Source: Bacteroidota bacterium
GTDB lineage: Bacteria; Bacteroidota; Bacteroidia; Flavobacteriales; Weeksellaceae
Assembly: GCA_023426625.1 (NCBI GenBank)
Contig: JAFAAJ010000194.1
Coordinates: 1 to 7,766, forward strand
Length of the DNA: 7,766 nucleotides
Direction of reading: 5' to 3'
Position numbers and translations under genes: made by a program. Of this stretch, positions 6,417 through 7,766 are shown in pieces. Position 1 is the stretch's first letter. Every line of letters begins with the position of its first letter. The notes beneath the pieces are model-generated. The model did no database searches. It saw nothing but the letters and a program-made list of their open reading frames with translations, and was not told where the DNA came from.

Positions 6417-7181
6417 ATGAAATTAATCTTAAAAGCACTTTCAGTATTTCTCGTTTTTGTAACATTCTATTCATGCTCAAAAGCGAATAAAAAAGAAACT
6501 TTTAAACCTAAAATTGTATACCGGACTGATAACTTAATTGTTACCCAGCTTTCTGATCATACTTACCAGCATACTTCATATTTCTTATCTGAAGATTTTG
6601 GAAAAGTGGACTGTAATGGCTTGGTAGTTCAGGATAAAGATGAAGTAATTGTATTTGATACTCCTGCAGATTCTGCTAGTTCAGAGGAATTGATAAAGTG
6701 GGTGGAAAACGAGCTGAAAAATAAAATTGTTGCTGTTGTTCCTACCCATTTTCATTTTGATTGTGTAGGTGGATTGAAAGAGTTCGATAGAAAGAAGATT
6801 CCTTCGTATGCGAACTTCAGGACTATTGAATTTACTAAGGAGAAAAAATTTAATGTTCCGCAAAAAGGATTCAAAGATTCTCTTATTTTAAAGGTGGGTA
6901 ACGAAAAGGTTATTGCCAGATTTTTTGGAGAAGGTCATACGAAAGATAATATTATTGGATATTTTCCCTCCGAAAATATAATGTTTGGCGGATGCCTGAT
7001 AAAGGAAGTGGGAGCAGGAAAGGGCAACCTTGAAGACGCCAATGTTTCGGAATGGTCAAAAACAGTAGAAAAAATTAGAAAAGAATATCCCAACGTAAGC
7101 TTAGTTGTTCCGGGACACGGAAAGTATGGAAATCATGAGCTTCTCGACTACACCATCAATCTGTTTAAAACTCCTAAGTAA
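6417..7181 (+). CDS. bla: Subclass B1 metallo-beta-lactamase, lipoprotein, CcrA/CfiA-like
   Basis: This 254-residue zinc hydrolase should open the beta-lactam ring, probably including carbapenems if active like its relatives. All B1 ligands are present: H111, H113 and H174 (Zn1), and D115, C193 and H234 (Zn2), within THFHFDCVGG, GEGHTKDN, GGCLIKE and VPGHGKYG. K196 matches the substrate-contacting Lys224. HxHxDC-x-GGL, SYAN-x2-TI and FGGC-[LM]-[IL]-K resemble Bacteroides CcrA/CfiA more than the BlaB/IND enzymes typical of these hosts. The N-terminus (1-20, ending TFYSC) is a lipoprotein signal with C20 as the lipidated residue. The next residues, SKANKKE, lack the acidic surface-export signal of flavobacterial lipoproteins, so it should face the periplasm. 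The tryptophan found after DSS or DSP in many B1 enzymes is A84 here. No adjacent regulator or mobile element is seen. Spectrum cannot be read from sequence. Confidence 0.92.
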   Translation: MKLILKALSVFLVFVTFYSCSKANKKETFKPKIVYRTDNLIVTQLSDHTYQHTSYFLSEDFGKVDCNGLVVQDKDEVIVFDTPADSASSEELIKWVENELKNKIVAVVPTHFHFDCVGGLKEFDRKKIPSYANFRTIEFTKEKKFNVPQKGFKDSLILKVGNEKVIARFFGEGHTKDNIIGYFPSENIMFGGCLIKEVGAGKGNLEDANVSEWSKTVEKIRKEYPNVSLVVPGHGKYGNHELLDYTINLFKTPK

Positions 7182-7185
7182 ACGT

Positions 7186-7641
7186 ATGGAAATAGAATTA
7201 AGCCCGATAGGGTTTGTGAGAAATACCAGAAATAGGCCAATTGATGATGATTGGAATGAAGTCATTTCAGAAATTAAATTAGCTGACGATATTCCGGATG
7301 AGGCTTTGAGTGGTCTTTCTGATTTTTCTCACTTAGAAATAATATTTTATTTTAACCTGGTAAATCCGGAGAAAATAGTTTTCTCCGGACACCCTAGGGG
7401 AAATACTGAGTATCCGAAAGTGGGCATTTTCGGACAGAGAAAAAAAGACAGGCCCAACCAGATTGGGTTGGCAACCGTTGAGCTGCTACAATGTGATAAC
7501 AGGAAAATTACGGTGAAATATCTCGATGCAATTAACGGAACGCCTATTCTTGATATAAAGCCCGTCTTTAGAGAATTTCAGGTAAAAACAGAGATTAAAC
7601 AACCAGACTGGGTCAGAGATTTAATGAAGAATTACTGGTAG
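7186..7641 (+). CDS. trmO: TrmO/TsaA-family tRNA (t6A37) N6-methyltransferase
   Basis: This 151-residue protein matches the TrmO N-terminal (formerly UPF0066/TsaA) family. TrmO uses S-adenosylmethionine to methylate N6 of threonylcarbamoyladenosine at position 37 of some tRNAs. The diagnostic motifs are present in order: SPIGFVRN at 6-13, HPRG at 69-72, VGIFGQRKKDRPNQIGL at 79-95, and NGTPILDIKP at 117-126. E. coli TrmO is about 235 residues; this one is a single-domain short form without the C-terminal part, as in many bacteria and archaea. The start at 7186 is chosen because MEIELSPIGF aligns with family N-termini. An in-frame ATG at 7105 would add 27 residues that lie inside the beta-lactamase gene and do not resemble the family. 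The start is 4 bases after the beta-lactamase stop, which suggests coupling. Substrate specificity is inferred from family. Confidence 0.88.
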   Translation: MEIELSPIGFVRNTRNRPIDDDWNEVISEIKLADDIPDEALSGLSDFSHLEIIFYFNLVNPEKIVFSGHPRGNTEYPKVGIFGQRKKDRPNQIGLATVELLQCDNRKITVKYLDAINGTPILDIKPVFREFQVKTEIKQPDWVRDLMKNYW

Positions 7642-7680
7642 CATACCAAAACATCAAGCAACCGGAAACGAACAGAATAA

Positions 7681-7766
7681 ATGACACACACGGAAATAAT
7701 AATTTTAAATTTTGAAGAAGTCAGAAGAAGAAGTATAAAGCTTTGGTCCGGGTTACCGCCCGAGTA
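7681..7766 (+). CDS. DinB-family protein, N-terminal fragment (runs off the window)
   Basis: An open frame begins at ATG 7681 and continues past the window edge, giving 28 residues that start MTHTEIIILNFEEVRRRSIK and end LWSGLPPE. The pattern NFEEVRRRSIKLW-x-x-LP matches the first helix of DinB/YfiT-like four-helix-bundle proteins of Bacteroidota, which normally bind a metal through three histidines. None of those histidines can be checked here. It lies 39 bases after the TrmO stop with no terminator between, so it may belong to the same transcript. The family call rests on the N-terminus alone. Confidence 0.6.
   Translation, partial: MTHTEIIILNFEEVRRRSIKLWSGLPPE

Noticed and set aside
7105..7185. 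Upstream in-frame start for the TrmO-family gene
   Set aside because: The extra 27 residues lie inside the beta-lactamase gene and do not match the family; MEIELSPIGF at 7186 is the natural N-terminus.

Overview
The window looks like chromosomal DNA of a flavobacterium in the Weeksellaceae, most likely Chryseobacterium or a close relative. The evidence is low G+C, weak Shine-Dalgarno signals, Bacteroidota-type promoter elements (TTG / TAnnTTTG), signal peptides cleaved just before Gln, a membrane-anchored TPR-AraC regulator, and a CcrA/CfiA-like subclass B1 metallo-beta-lactamase. The genus is inferred from protein character, not from a marker gene. All genes read on the plus strand.

Region 1 (1-1470) is the end of an operon for metal and redox handling. 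It holds the last 19 codons of a YHS-domain protein, an overlapping SCO/SenC copper chaperone, and an exported Mn-type superoxide dismutase. A strong intrinsic terminator closes it.

Region 2 (1510-3084) is a single regulator gene. Its protein has a signal peptide, a TPR-like helical sensor, one transmembrane helix and a cytoplasmic AraC DNA-binding domain.

Region 3 (3085-6182) is the least explained part. A 469-base intergenic stretch carries a perfect 12-bp inverted repeat, a good flavobacterial promoter, a 10-bp tandem direct repeat and a short hairpin-plus-T-run in the leader. Three tandem paralogous exported proteins of 283-296 aa follow, spaced 0 and 10 bases apart. They share an N-terminal module of about 85 residues and a predicted beta-rich C-terminal domain with one Asp-box-like SxDxGx(S/T)W motif each. 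They have no recognisable type IX secretion C-terminal signal. Their function is unknown; a regulator-controlled surface or envelope system is an inference.

Region 4 (6183-7766) follows a 234-base gap without a consensus promoter. It encodes a lipoprotein B1 metallo-beta-lactamase with all six zinc ligands, then a TrmO-family tRNA methyltransferase 4 bases later, then the first 28 codons of a DinB-family protein cut by the window end. These three may be co-transcribed.
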